Assembly: GCA_037179385.1 (NCBI GenBank)
Contig: CM074193.1
Location: 41,448,846-41,512,845 of the forward strand
Reading direction: 5' to 3'
Length of the DNA: 64,000 bases
DNA from: Holothuria scabra
Lineage: Eukaryota > Echinodermata > Holothuroidea > Aspidochirotida > Holothuriidae
Part shown: positions 25,220-39,500 of the stretch, piece after piece
How positions within the stretch are numbered: the first letter of the stretch is position 1
How the letters are laid out: the number at the start of each line of letters is the position of its first letter
Notes under the pieces: generated by a model
Databases searched by the model: none
Told to the model about the DNA's origin: nothing
Seen by the model: the letters and a program-made list of their open reading frames with translations, nothing else
Program-made: the position numbers and the translations under genes

Positions 25220-26056
25220 ATGAAACGGGGAAGAGGACGTCCGAAAGGAAGTTTAGGTAAAAAGAAACGTGACGCTATGGCCAAAGCCCAGGCAAAGGCA
25301 CTAGAAAAGGCACAGGCCTCTCATCCTACCGTTAGTAAGCCTCGTGCAGTATTGGAGGAATGTGAAGAAGCCATTCCGGTTGAAGAATCGTCATTCTCCA
25401 TTGATGAGTATGAAGAAGAGGAGAATTTATCTGAGAAGCTGGAAAAGGCCATTGATAAAGCTATTAAGTCTTTATCTGCTGACTTGAAGGCTCTAAAAAA
25501 GGATTTGAAAGACGAACTTAAATCTCACGTTCAAAGGATCAACAAGCTAGAAAAGCAAAATGGCGAACTTAAAAAGAAAGGGGAAGCATTGGAGGAAAAA
25601 GTGTTAAAGCTTGAGAAGGAAAACCAGGAACAATTTGAGTTACTCAACAAACAAGAACGTTTCTCGAGACGAAATAATGTTCGTTTGGTAGGCTACAAAT
25701 CAACCGAGAAAGAAGACTGTCTGGAAATTGCTAGGTCGATTTTTGCAGACATCGGAGTACAAGACTGCAAGATTGAACGTGCCCACCGGGATGGGAAAGT
25801 AGTTCAGGGAAAAGATAGGCACATATTGATCAAAGTTTCATTCTACCAAGACAAGCTTTTTCTGTTACGGAACGCAAGGGAAAAATTGAGAAGTAAGCCC
25901 TTCTTTCTAACCGATGACTTAACCCTGCATGACCTCCGAGAGAAGAAACGATGGACCCCCCAAGTTACATCTCTGTACCAGGCAGGCACAAAGCTCCGTT
26001 TTTCGGGGGGAGTATGGCGAATGGCGGACGGCCGACCCTATAAGTTCAAGGAATAG
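25220..26056 (+). CDS. LINE D ORF1 protein: AT-hook-like N-terminus, coiled coil, RRM-like domain
   Basis: The ATG at 25220 gives MKRGRGRPKGSLGKKKRD, with the clearest AT-hook core (RGRGRP) of the three copies at residues 3-8. A lysine/leucine-rich coiled coil spans about residues 75-140. Then come NKQERFSRRNNVRLVGY, IERAHRDGK, RHILIKVSFYQDKL, DDLTLHDLREKKRW and LRFSGGVW. About 278 aa, uninterrupted. The last 40 codons are duplicated downstream in a damaged copy at about 26249-26365. Confidence 0.88.
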   Translation: MKRGRGRPKGSLGKKKRDAMAKAQAKALEKAQASHPTVSKPRAVLEECEEAIPVEESSFSIDEYEEEENLSEKLEKAIDKAIKSLSADLKALKKDLKDELKSHVQRINKLEKQNGELKKKGEALEEKVLKLEKENQEQFELLNKQERFSRRNNVRLVGYKSTEKEDCLEIARSIFADIGVQDCKIERAHRDGKVVQGKDRHILIKVSFYQDKLFLLRNAREKLRSKPFFLTDDLTLHDLREKKRWTPQVTSLYQAGTKLRFSGGVWRMADGRPYKFKE

Positions 26057-26525
26057 TTTCTATGGTTTTCCTGTCTTGACCTTTATCTGGTAATCAGTGA
26101 TTTAACGATAAGGCTAGCTACCTTTTTCTCCCTGGAGGGATTCTGTTCATGTCTGGTTATGGAGTCAGTCCTGTTTTCACTCGGAAGATCTCGAAAATAC
26201 TGTTTCGGAAAGTTCCTCTCCACTGCATATGGACACTTCGCATCACTTAAACGATGGACTCCCCCCCAAGTTACATCTCTATACCAGTCAGGCACAAAGC
26301 TCCGTCGGTTCTCCGGGGGGAGTATGGCGAATGGCGGACGGCCGACCCTAAAGTTTAAGGAATAATTTCTATGGTTTTCCTGTCTGGATCTTTATTTGGT
26401 AATCAGAGATTAGACGATAAGGCTAGCTACCATTTTTCTCTCTCGAGGGATTCTATTAATGTCTGGTTGCGAAGTATGTTCTGTATTTATTTGGAAGATC
26501 TCGGAAATACTGTTTCGGAAAGCCC
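25948..26525 (+). repeat. Imperfect tandem duplication (about 303-310 bp) of ORF1 end plus spacer
   Basis: The block starting cgatggaccccccaagttac (25949) recurs as cgatggactcccccccaag (26252), an offset of 303 bp. The match continues through the ORF1 stop, ttctatggttttcctgtct, the cgataaggctagctacc segment and ends near ctgtttcggaaag (26200 and 26510, offset 310). The second unit encodes a frameshifted echo of the ORF1 C-terminus (VTSLYQSGTKL). Copies differ at roughly one base in ten by eye. Confidence 0.9.
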
Positions 26526-27012
26526 CCCTTTACTCACTTTACTGAAGATGACTGATTTTGCAGATTCAAGGGATTTCTAGACGAGACGGTATCGTATCTT
26601 CACACACTCTTAATGCTTGAGTCACCTTTTATTGTGAGGTAGGATACCCCCCAGACTTCACATTTACCACTTTCTATTCATGTTATTTGCCCTGAGGAAG
26701 TTTTTGCTGGTGTTGGCAGTCTATGACCCTCTTTAATTTGGGTGGTTACGACTGGAGACTGTTCCAGTATGGGGGACTTTTGTCTCCTAAATTTACTTTG
26801 AATCCTTCAGTTGATTTGACTTTCTTTTATCTTTTTTGTGTCTTTTTTTCTCCATCATAAGTTATTGCATTGCTGTATACCTTCACTACCACATTTATGT
26901 TATTACACCATTCCTCAAATATTCAATTCCTAAACTATTGTTCTGCTGCCTCAGATATGATATTTGCGTGGGATCACTTTTCATAAAATCTCTACAATAC
27001 TCTTTAATATAG

Positions 27013-30000
27013 ATGTCCACTCTAAGAATTAGTTCTTATAATGTAAGAGGGTTGAGGCAGCAGAAAAAAAGACGTCAGGTTTTTGCTTTCCTTCATAAGC
27101 AAAAAAGGGATATTTTTTGTATACAAGAAACGCATAGCATTCATGATGATGAAAAGGTTTGGCGTAATGAGTGGGGCGGGAAGATTTTTTTCAATCATGG
27201 CACCACAGTTAGCCGAGGTGTCTGTATCTTATTCAACCCCCTTCTATCTTTTTCTGTCCTCAATTCTTGGATGTGTAATAATGGGAGAATAATTATACTA
27301 GATCTTTTCATTAGCCATAAAAACTTCACTTTAGTTTGTTTATATGGCCCGAATCAAGATGACCCGTCCTTCTTTACGATTTTAAACACCAAATTGACTC
27401 TTTTCTCCTCTGACACGGTATTGATTGCTGGCGATTTCAACTTTGTTTTTAACCTAGACTTGGATAAGTTGGGAGGGAATCCCCGAACTAATTTTTCTGC
27501 CAGGGATATCTGTTATGAAATAATGAGCTCTTATGATCTTGTTGATATATGGAGGGAAAGACACCCCCGTGATAAAGTTTATACTTGGACTTCGAACGTT
27601 TCAAACGATATTCATTGTAGGTTGGATTTTTCCTTATTTCTCGTGCGCTTATGCACAATGTCAGTAAAACCACTATTTCTACCAGCCTCAATTCGGACCA
27701 TTCTATTGTAAATTTAGATATTAACATATGTAATGAAAAAAGAGGGCCTGGTTTTTGGAAGTTCAACAATTCCCTTCTTAAAGATACTCAGTATTTAAAG
27801 CTTATTTCAGATCTCATTAACAGTATTACACGTACGGATATTAATCACGATGCTTCTTTCACTTGGGAATACTTGAAATATTCAATTCGTAAGTCGACAA
27901 TTTCTTATAGTAAGGCTAAAGCTAAGGAAACTCGCAACATTGAAAAGGACCTATTAAAGGAAATTGCTCATTTGGAACAAATGTTATGTCACTCTAATTC
28001 CGATGTTCTTCTTGATAGGCTAAGAGATGCTCGTAATAGATTACAGTCAATTTATGATGTTAAAATTCAGGGTATTATTATTCGATCGAGGGCTCGATGG
28101 GTTGAGGAAGGGGAGCGAAACACTAAGTATTTTTTGAATCTTGAGAAAAGAAATAAAAGTTGTAATGTTATTCGTAAACTTATAGCAAGGGATGGGAGGC
28201 ATATTGAGTCTGGTGCTGATATTCTTAGGGAACTCAAAGAATTTTACACGTCTCTTTACAATAGCGAGGATTGCTTTCCTCTTCCTTTTGTAACAACATT
28301 CTTAATCCTAAGAAGCTTAGTGATGAAAACGCCGCTGCCTGTGACGGCAGGTTAACTTTGGATGAGTGTAAATGTGCTTTGTTCTCTCTTAGTAACAGTA
28401 AGAGTCCTGGCAGCGACGGGCTTTCCACAGAATTTTACAAACATTTCTGGCCCTTAATAGGCGATATAGTAACCAACTCTCTCAACGCTGCCTATGATAA
28501 AGTTAGCTTATCCGAAGAGCAAGGTAGGGGAGTCATTGTTTTAATACCAAAGCCAAATAAAGATCACACATTTATTAAAAACTATCGACCTATTTCATTG
28601 TTAAACGTGGATTACAAAATTTGTTCAAAGGCGTTGGCTACTAGAATTAAAAATGTTATTCCAAATATTATTAATGATAATCAAACAGGTTTTATAAAGG
28701 ACAGGTTCATAGGTGAAAACATAAGATATATCTTGGATTCTATCAATTATTGTAATGACAGAGGTATACCAGGCCTCCTCCTCTTAGTTGATTTTGAAAA
28801 AGCATTTGATAGACTGGAATGGGGTTTATTCACAAGTGTTTACAATTTTTCAACTTTAATAAGGATTTACACCAATGGATTTCTACTCTGTACTCTAATG
28901 TTTCTTCATGTGTTTGCAACAATGGTTTCTCTACGGGCTTTTTTAAAGTTTCCAGAGGAGTAAGACAGGGTTGCCCAATCAGTCCCTACCTTTTCATAAT
29001 TTGTGCCGAACTCCTTGCCCTCCGTATTAACTCTTCACCCTTACTGAGAGGGCTTACAATTTTTAATCACGAGACCAAAATTATTCAGTACGCCGATGAC
29101 ACCTGTATTTTTCTTGATGGTTCTTATTCTTCTCTGAAGTCAGTCGTGGATATTTTTCAGGCTCTCCAGGTGTCATCTGGCCTCAAAGTCAATTTCGAAA
29201 AATCTAATATTTTCCCATTAGGTCCGTTGAGGTATAATAAACCCCGTTTTCTTAGCAATTTTAATTTTAAATGGACGACAGGCCCTGTCACTGCTCTGGG
29301 GATCACTTTTGATCATTGCAAGGATAATCTGTTTCGCCTTAATTACCCTCCAAAACTTTCTAGACTCAAAGGTACTCTTAACTTATGGGCGCAACGGGAC
29401 CTTACCCCTATTGGGAGAGTAACTCTTGTAAAATCATTTGGTTTGTCGCAGTTAGTATATCTCTTTCAAGTTCTCCCAAATCCTCCCCATAATTTTATTA
29501 AGGAATTAGAAACTTATATATTTAAATTTATCTGGTCAGGTAAGAGGGACAAGGTCAAAAGGAGTACGATAGTTGCCCCCGTTTCGGAAGGGGGGCTTAA
29601 TGCTATTCACATTTCAACCTTTCTTAGTAGCTTAAAGTGTTCTTGGGTTAAGCGATATTGTAACGAATCTAAGGGTTCATGGAAAACTTTTTTTGATTTG
29701 CATTTACATGGTAAAGGAAAATCCTTTCTATTCCAATGTAATTTTGATACAAAAGAAATTAGAACGGCTAATTCATTTATTAATGAAGTGTGCACTGCCT
29801 GGGCACTATATTCTTTTAGGAAACCTTCTGAAAACTACGGGTACCAAATCATTTGGAACAACAGTCACATTAAGGTAAATAACAAGACAATATTTTACAA
29901 TCACTTATATGATCAGAATGTGATCTATGTAAAAGATTTCTTTGATGATAACAATCAAGTACTTTCTTATAACTGTTTTGTTAGAAAATTTAATATTGTT

Positions 30001-30732
30001 GTGCTCCCTTTTACTAAGTATTATGGAATTATTCATGCTATCCCGGTTCACTGGAAGCAAGGGTTTGCAAACGAAACAATTGACCTAGATTATGGTCATG
30101 GCTATGAGACTACTTTAAATTCCCCCAATATGTCTCGGGTTATTTACAAGCAGATTATCTCTACAGTATGTACTGCTCCTACGTCCTGTTCTAAGTGGAA
30201 CCAGAGCTTCACAGATATTTCCAATCACTGGAACACTATTTTTAGGATCCCCTTTACCTCTGTTCGGGAAACCAAAATCCAATATTTTCAGTATAGATTT
30301 TTACATAGAATCATAGGTACTAATACCCTTCTGCACCGCATGAATCTTACTGAAAGCCCCTCTTGTACATTTTGCGGGAACCAGGATGAAAGTATAGAGC
30401 ATTTATTTTGGGAATGTGAGGTTACATCGGAATTTATTCTGGATGTTGAACAGAAGGTTTTAGGCAGACAATTTTGTTTCACAAAACGGGATATTTTCTT
30501 TGGGTACTCACTTTTACTTAAGCATCCCTATAACTTTTTGATATTTTACATGAAGTACTATATTTTCGAGAAAAAGATCAATAGGGGTTCTCCTGTCCTT
30601 AATGAATTTATGCACAAATTGAAGTTTCATTTTAGAGTGGAAAAGTATATTTCAAGTAAAAGTTTTCGAAAAGGTTTAACTATAAACGAGTTTAGAGATG
30701 CATTTAGTGAATGTCCCTTTCTCTTTAGCTAA
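27013..30732 (+). pseudogene. LINE D ORF2: APE - RT - CCHC, three frameshifts
   Basis: Starts MSTLRISSYNVRGLRQQ. The endonuclease is recognisable (QETHS, YGPNQDD, GDFNFVFN, CRLDF). Frame breaks: near 27628 (loss of a T in ggatttttcc), between about 28262 and 28290, and near 28822 (loss of a T in ggggttta, right after FEKAFDRLEW). After the last break it reads RGVRQGCPISPYLF and QYADDTCIF with intact YADD, then CTFCGNQDESIEHLFWEC and a stop at 30732. Two of the three breaks are single-T losses in T runs, so either neutral decay or consensus error could explain them. Confidence 0.88.
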
Positions 30733-31211
30733 GCATATTTGTTGGGAGCAAACTGACATGCTTGTGATATTTTTTCATGTATTGGGATGATTAATAGAGG
30801 GAGTATTATAATTATCATCATGAATTTATGCACAAATTGAAATACAGGGAGTAAGATAATTATCATCATGCATTTATGTGAAAAGGTACGAGTGCATGAA
30901 TCAAGGCATGGTTTTTGTCAAAAACTGCGTTATGTGTATATATGAATGCTTATATATGTAGTTGTGTATAAGTATGTGTGTATATGTATATGTATATACA
31001 TATGAATATGACAAGTATTAATTAAGTGCGCATTTTCAAAAGAAATATTAACATGGTACCGTATATGTAAAAAATTTATTATGTAATTATGGTGTACAAT
31101 ATTTATACATAGATTAGTATATGTTATGTAAATAAAATGTATATAATTCAATGCTTTCAAAACAAACGAACATGAGTGAACAATAAAGATGGAGCAAAAA
31201 AAAAAAAAAAA

Positions 31212-32114
<903 letters not shown>

Positions 32115-32172
32115 GGAATATGAAGGTTGGGACCATACAGATGGTAGAGTGCTCAACAAAGTAGGAACAGAT

Positions 32173-32302
32173 ATACTATAAAATGCTAAAAGTAAATCTA
32201 AAAGTTAAAATGTCATATCTACAAGCTTGATTCTTATGAACCTCACGAAACAAGCTTGTAGATATGACATTTTAACTTTTAGATTGACTTTTAGCATTTT
32301 AT

Positions 32303-32307
<5 letters not shown>
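32173..32307. repeat. Near-perfect 57-bp inverted repeat (hairpin) bounded by (ATT)n
   Basis: The arm 32173-32229 (atactataaaatgctaaaag...) pairs with 32251-32307 with a single mismatch; the loop is 21 bases (32230-32250). Each arm ends at the loop with the self-complementary caagcttg. The right arm runs directly into (ATT)n (32308-32371). The 58 bp between the array ending at 32114 and the left arm show no known element. Confidence 0.95.
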
Positions 32308-32337
<30 letters not shown>

Positions 32338-32371
32338 TACTACTATTATTATTATTATTATTATTATTATT
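32308..32371. repeat. (ATT)n microsatellite, right edge of the LINE nest
   Basis: ATT units with a short ACT interruption; the last array of the 8.4-32.4 kb nest before unique sequence upstream of the SLC27A gene. Confidence 0.9.
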
Positions 32372-33102
32372 TTTTATTATTTTAAACTGTGGACACTTGC
32401 TGCAACACACGTCGAAGACACATGTAGTGTGGCTGTTCAGTAATTAATGTAATTACAGAGTTAAATAATTCCGGGGGGTCACAGGGTACACTGAACTGCA
32501 ACAGTTTTATCCTATTTACACATGGTTATGTTGTAATTTGGAACAACAGCTCCTTGATTGTATTCCCAAGGGAACTACCAGCTCCTTGGATGTGCTCTCC
32601 ACGGGAGGTGCATTGCAATCATACATCGTGTGGACTTGTTTACCGCAGACGAGTGTGGACATCTTGAAACGGTGTGCGTACAAATCGACAAATGACGAAG
32701 GGGTTAATGGCTCCCTTGACCATTGAACCATACGGTAGTGAAACGTTTAAAAGCCCAACTTGCCGTTTTATTGTATTCAGCTTCCTTAAAACGGTTGGGT
32801 AAAATGATCACAAACACCTGGGTAGTCTTACGAATGTGACAACCTTTAAATTGGGTAAAATTTGTCAAGTATTGATTTAACGGGTAAAACGTGAGACCAC
32901 ATTTCTTAGTAAAACGTCACCTCGTAACCGAATAGGGGTAAAAATGCCAGTTTCAGTACTGTCACCAACGTATCCAGGTGTTGATGATCACTTTGACACC
33001 GTGACACTGTGAACTTCATAACGGTAATTCATAGGAATTCGGAATAGAAAAGTTTCTTATTTCGTTGGCTGTTTTTCAGAACATAAACGTCAGAGAGTCA
33101 CC
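32372..33102 (+). other. Upstream region and 5' UTR of the SLC27A gene
   Basis: No separate gene seen. A good 3' splice site (gctgtttttcag|aacataaacg, exon side beginning at 33081) lies 22 bp before the start codon, so the first coding exon probably begins with a short 5' UTR spliced from an upstream non-coding exon I cannot place. Several agtaaaacg/gggtaaaa phrases near 32800-32945 are unexplained. Confidence 0.45.
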
Positions 33103-33598
33103 ATGTACCAATACATGAGCACATTGGTCACCTACTTCACATGCCTATTTCTTGGTGTAACAATCCCAGTTCTCATCACCTACCTGCTCTATCCGGCCTT
33201 TTTCAACGACATTGGATATTTCCGTCGCAAGCTGAAGATAGATAAAATGGCTCAGAAGTGGTTGCAAAATAATGTAACCATTGTTGATAGATACGAAGAG
33301 CTGGTCGAACAACAGGGCACAAAGACATTTCTATACTACGAGGGTCAAAACTTCACCTACTCTTATGTCAACAAAGCTGCTAACCGGTTAGCGAACTATT
33401 TAGTGGGTACGAAGGAAGTTAAATTGAAAGACGTGGTGTGCATATTTATGTTTAATGGACCTCATTTTGTGTGGACATGGCTGGCTGTCCTCAAATGCGG
33501 AGCTGTTGCATCTCTTTTGAATGTAAATATCAGAGGAAAGTCATTGGTGCACTGTATAAAGATCAGCAAGTCAAAGATCATCATCTGCAATACTCATG
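33103..33598 (+). CDS. SLC27A: SLC27A coding exon 1
   Basis: The ATG in context caccATGt opens 165 codons plus 1 nt: membrane segment, then KMAQKWLQNNVTIVDRYEEL and the nucleotide-binding fold start (FTYSYVNKAANRLANYL, NGPHFVWTWLAVLKCG). Ends at catg|gtatga. Phase 1. Confidence 0.92.
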
Positions 33599-36500
33599 GT
33601 ATGATGGAATTAGACATTATAATAACTGTGGGGAAACACTCTAAACAATGAAGTACCCTTAAACCAATGGTCGGGTTCCGTATGCCACACGAGGCAACTA
33701 TACTCAATGAGGGAGTTGTTTTCAGGGAAAGAGATTCATCATTTATTACTCCTTTGAACTAGGCAACCGGTAATAGCCGACATCAAACGGCCCATTAATT
33801 GCATTGAAACATCTTTCACACTGGAAAAGAAGTTGTTAACGATGAAGGAAAACACGATAAAACTTTCCTTCTTACATTTTGTTACATCGTCCTTCTCTGC
33901 CTGATTACATCTTACTGCCCCAGAAAGAAAATGAAACACACTGCATATACTTTTGATATAGTCAGGTATTGGTTGACAGTAACAAATGTATTAAAATACA
34001 TAAAAAGTTACATAAAATTTGGGGTTAGCTAACAGTGCAGTCAAGCATGTGTTCATTGCTTTTCACGCAGTGTGAACACAATGAAAGCAAAGATCATTTG
34101 AGGGCACAGATCATGTAACAAACTCAGATATCAGTTACACCCCACACCGTCTTTGATCTACTGGAGTGTCTATGTTGCATTCTCAAGAAGAAATGTGAGA
34201 GCATGATAAAGATCTCTACCGTATTGGTACATCTCAGAGACAAATCACTATGAATCGATTCGATCACATAACATTGATAGTCGCCGAGAAAGATAAAATA
34301 ATCTTTTGCCTTTCGCATGGGCATCTAATTTTCGTTCGAAGAGCCTTAATAACGAATTTTTCAAATTATTCTTTCCCAAAAATTATTGTCTCTAATGCGG
34401 GAAATTATTACCATTGTGATATTTTTGTTAGGCTTGGACAACTTATAATTATTACAACTCAATACGACATGAAACACAAAAAACACTCATGCCTACTAAA
34501 CGTTTATAGCCAGTAGTCTACCTGAAAAATTTCTATGGAAGTTCAGCTCTGTCTATATATATTTCCAATCCACAGCTAAGAATGACATTTTGTTTCTGGA
34601 TTAATTCGGTTTGAAAAAAATATAACAGATTTTAACGTGTAAGTCAGAAGGGTCGGCCAACGGGATATACAGAACCTGTCCATCAGATTTTGTTACCTGA
34701 AAAGGAATGAAAGGATTTATGTATGTGTTATCTAACACCTGTACGTTGGATCCCCTTCCCTGACAACTCTCTGACTCAACGTGGGTCAAGAGGTAATCAT
34801 GTTGAGGAAATTATCCCAAAGAAATACCTATGTTGGACAGTTGTCCGGCAGTTTATAGCACGTGGTGGTATACCGACCTGAACATTGGTAAGTTCATATG
34901 TTTTTAGAGTGAAGGGGAGGAACATAATTATGAACTTAATAAGTTAAGATTTTTGCAATATGGAAGTTATCTTCTTTCGCACCCGTATGAACAGGTACGA
35001 TGTTAATTCTATTTGACACTTAAATAGGAAGATTCAATTCTTCAACGGGAGGGTAAGTATAGAAGGGACCAGGTTTTAAATTTGAAGTGAAAGGAATAAA
35101 TTCCATTACAAGAGTAGCTTTGTAGGCATGTGGTGAACGGGTTATCCAATAAGTGTTTTTTATGAACTAAGTGAAACAAATACAGAAACATTTGTGGTGG
35201 ATTAGTTTCTTCTCCCTACCATTCACTTGTTCTGCCACCACTTGTACAGTGTTGTGATAGTGGCGCATGCGTAGACACTTTTTAGCTCTCTTGTTTCCCG
35301 GAACTAAGCACGCTTGAGCAAAAAACTATCGGCAAGTGTGCACACGAAGTCCGTTTTAGCCTAGTTTCACTAGTTAGCAAGATATTATAGCTTTACTGAT
35401 TGATTACGAGTAAATATTCGTGTACAGCTCTTCGTCGACTTGGTCGGCTGTTTGTACAGCTCCTCGGCCACCGAGAGGCTGTATACACGTACCGATTATC
35501 AGAATAAGCACCTACTTACAGGTCTGAAAATAGATTTGTTACTCGAACAGCGTGTTTTGTGCCTAGTGTATTTTCAAGAAATTGTTATCTCTATCATACA
35601 AGAAGCTGCATACCAGGCGGATCAGGGAGAACGCGAAGTAATGGACGGTAAATACCTGAAGTTTTCTAACTTGGGACTTGCGTCTTTTCACATGTATGAA
35701 TAGACTTTGTGCCTGGATGCCAGGCTTCAGTTTGATTGAGGAATAACGAATCAATCCCTATAAAGTGCTGCACAGTGTGTCAGCTGTAATTGAAGAATAT
35801 GAAATGCTTTTTTTTGTTTGTTTGTGGTCCTTTACTCAAATAGCCCAAACATTAATTAAATGCCTGTTGGATATTTTAATTCTGATATGTCATAAGTGGA
35901 AAATCGGAAGCAAGGAACCTACTGCCGTTGTGCAAGATGCTCCTCATAAGCAATGAAGTAGGGAAAACAAGCCAGTGAGCCACAACTGAAAAAAGGCCTT
36001 GGCCGGCTCGAATTGAACCAATAGGTTGGAAACTGGGCCGTAAAACTCCATCTAACTCTAACTCTAACTCGGAAGCAAGGGCGGCTATAGAACATGAAAC
36101 TCGCGGGCATCTGGAAAGTTGCACTGGCATTTTGAACGATTCAGCTGGGTTAAATGTGTACCTCAGTACACAACTGCGGTAGCCAAGGCCAAGCCAGTTA
36201 GTTATTTATAAATTTAAGAAATATATTGAACTAGAACAAATTGAATTTGGTAGTTCAACTGATTTATTGGTTCACATGAAATTGTACCGTCGATGATAAT
36301 ATTACAAGTTAACCTACATATAATACCCTTACATATCCACAGAAGAAGAACTGCTGGAGGCACTGAAGGAAATAAAACAGGAGCTGGATGAGCTGGATAT
36401 AAAAATATTTGTCGTTGGCACCGTTGGTAAACCCCTTCCTCCAGACTTTCGTGATCTGACGAAGCTATCTGCGTCCTCACTAGACAGTAACAATGTTGAC

Positions 36501-39500
36501 GCTAGGAGAGGGTTGAATGTCCACAAAGATCATTGTTCATATCTTTTCACCTCAGGAACAACAGGTATAACTACAGCGCAGCATCCCATTGACCACTGGT
36601 TGATTGATTCCACGGACTTATACATGGATAGAGCAAACAACACTGTACATTTTCGCTACCGTAGACCTATCTGTGAGAAAAAACGTACCAAGATGGCCGT
36701 CTGCTAAGGTATTGTGTGATAGTTTGGACTTGCGCAAGTAAATAAACAGATTTTGCAAGAAAATTGAAATATTTTCGAAATTATGCAAAATCACAACAGG
36801 AATGTTGCAGGAATAAAATATTGTTTCCCATTCAAGTTAAACTTTTGTTTAAAAACATTACACAGTCGTCGTCAAATCATAAAAATTATAGCTTTACGGC
36901 GGCCATCTTGGTGCTCTTTTTTTCGTCACAGTCGGTGGCGAAAATGTACGGATAGGACCTATGCGTTACATGCTCTGTCCATTGGAAGTCCGTGGTTGAT
37001 TCCCCATGTTAAGAGGCAGTTATGGGAGTTGGAAGTCAAAACAGTGTTTTTAAAACGGATCCTTCAACGAGCGTATAGAAAAAGGAATACAAAAAGGAAA
37101 TACGAAACTGTATTCAAACGAGAGTATCCGTGCACCCGTTAGTTAAATCACTCCGGCATACACAAACCAATCTCAACACACATTATTGTACTCCGTATCC
37201 GTTGTTTTGGTGCAGTCAGTAGGCCTACACACATTACTAGGCATATATCAAAGTGTATCATGCGCCACCGATTTGCTGGTCATGGGAGTCAATCCTGAGT
37301 CGAATGGGGGACACGTGACCCCGTAATCTGGAAATAGCCCCATTGACTTTACATTTTAACACAATAAATTTTTGACCATAGAACCCGTCCAGGTCCTTTC
37401 ACATATATATTAAATAACAACGATGCATTTTTTTTTTCATCAAAATGGCAATTAAGATATGGTGGGCCCCATTTGTAGGTGGTGTTTGATCTGCCCCTCA
37501 AGACCCTTTGGAATTCTGTCCAGGTTAGGGCCCGGTGCCCTTTTTTATTGTGGATAGATTAAAAAGAAGGATTTCAGGATTTTATTAAGTACACTCAGGT
37601 TTTAGAACACTTGTTGCAATTCACTTAAGTTCTGTATGTTTGCCTTACCCTGATGATTTTGAGGTTTGACGCAAGTGCATAGTCCTATATTGCCCCCAAA
37701 TCGGATTACCGAACTTGTTACAGTTTAACTCAAATCTTCAAAACTTATTAAATGTATTGTTGTTGTATCTCCCAAGGAGTTTCACGTTAGCAGGGAAAAC
37801 ATCTTCCTAGGAACGACATTTGAAGGCAAACGTTTTACTGTGCATATCCCTATCTGCACCTCTTTTGATATTCAAGATCGTAATCATTATTACATTATTT
37901 TATCACCATTAATCCTGATATAAGCTGTTTATTTCACCAGTAAGTTGCTAGAGATGGAGAAAAAACGTTCTAAGTACTGAAAATGACTTATTCCTTTTTA
38001 GATGCCACTTTTTGATAGACATGACCCTTTGTTTGTATTTTAAAATCCCTTGTGACTTACTTGTCCTTTTAATGACGATTGCCTTAACAGCGGGAGTGTT
38101 TGTATATCCCTTGATTTGGTGGTTTCTTTCCGTTAATGACTCAGCTCGTGCTAAGAATTTTGTAAACCGACTGGAAAGAAACGTTAAAACTATGCTTCAG
38201 CTAACGCCCCTTTGGTCTTTGGATGAAAGTATCGTTAGAGTTAATACATTTCTCTCAGTTTTAAACATTTATCAGTTTATCACGAGACCATGAAGAGCAA
38301 CACTCTTTTGAAGTACTTTGTAGAGAAATTGTTTCTGTCTTCAAATGGAATTATACATTTTGTCTCGGATGGCGTCCAATAACATGAATTTTACAATTTT
38401 GCATCATGGCTGGCAACGAAATGTTAACGAATAAAGCGTAAGGAGTGCGTCTTATCATTGGAATAATGAGTCACTAATCCTAGTTGATAGAAGCATTGGG
38501 ATAAGAATTTGCCGATAAAAGCGATATCTCCTTCGGAAACGAGTATTGCCTCAACGAGGCGTTAAAATAGGCCCTATTGTTTCTCCTTCTCTAACTCACT
38601 TTCAACTGGGTGCATAATTGTTTAAAAGAAATGTGAAAGTTCCTGATAAGTTTTAATATGTTAGAGGTGTACTTATTCAAAACATTTTGGTGAAATTTGC
38701 ACTGAAAGCCAAAGTGTGGTTCTCAAGATATGAGCAAGTAAAGTTGTCACATTTTCAAAAAACAGTGAACTTAAAGCAAGCATATATGACACAATATCCC
38801 CACATAATGGACAGTCTTTTTGTTTTTCTTGAAACTTTACAGCCTATTTTTTCCTCAACAGTTCTAGCCTGCGGACCAGACTCTATAGTAGCCGAAAGAT
38901 GGCGCTCTCTCAAAATCATAATACACCTCTCAAAACAGTATTATACAGAGTATGCAAACCTTCGACCAGTTTCCATTTACAGGAATCCCGCATTTTGAGG
39001 GACGAATTCGTAAGCATGAATGGTCACGTGGTGCACGAAACAAGTTTAAATAGTGCATTTGGTACATACAACTGATACAAGGAACGGCGAACAACCTAAT
39101 TAGCTTTTGTAGGTGAAAAATGTGTACCAAGCCATACGTGCCGCGATGCATATATATTACCTATTACGCGAGATATAATTTGGTATTTTAATTTTTGTCG
39201 TGACGTCATATCTGGTGGTCGTAAATGGGATTTGCTAGAAAGTTGGCAGGCTATTGTATACCGTGGCATGTAACTTAGTTGGAAACGTGGGCTGCTCAAC
39301 AGTGAAGCCGTTGAAAGACTCATAGTATTATTTATAGTAGCGAAAGTAATTAAGATTTTTGATATTTGAATGTGTATTTTAATTAAAAAACTGCGAAACA
39401 CATTGGGAATTGAACGTTACATTATCCGTCGGATAATATCACATTATGGGACTCAAGCAAACAAAGTTAACAAAGTAGTTTTGCAGGGATTGGGCTGTTT

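Noticed and set aside
36783..37142. 119-codon plus-strand frame in intron 2
   Set aside because: Starts inside a dispersed repeat, is basic and low-complexity-like, and no domain is recognised.
38012..38293. 93-codon frame with a hydrophobic run in intron 2 as an extra SLC27A exon
   Set aside because: Joining exons 2 and 3 directly preserves phase and the SGTTG-LPK motif; an extra exon would break it.
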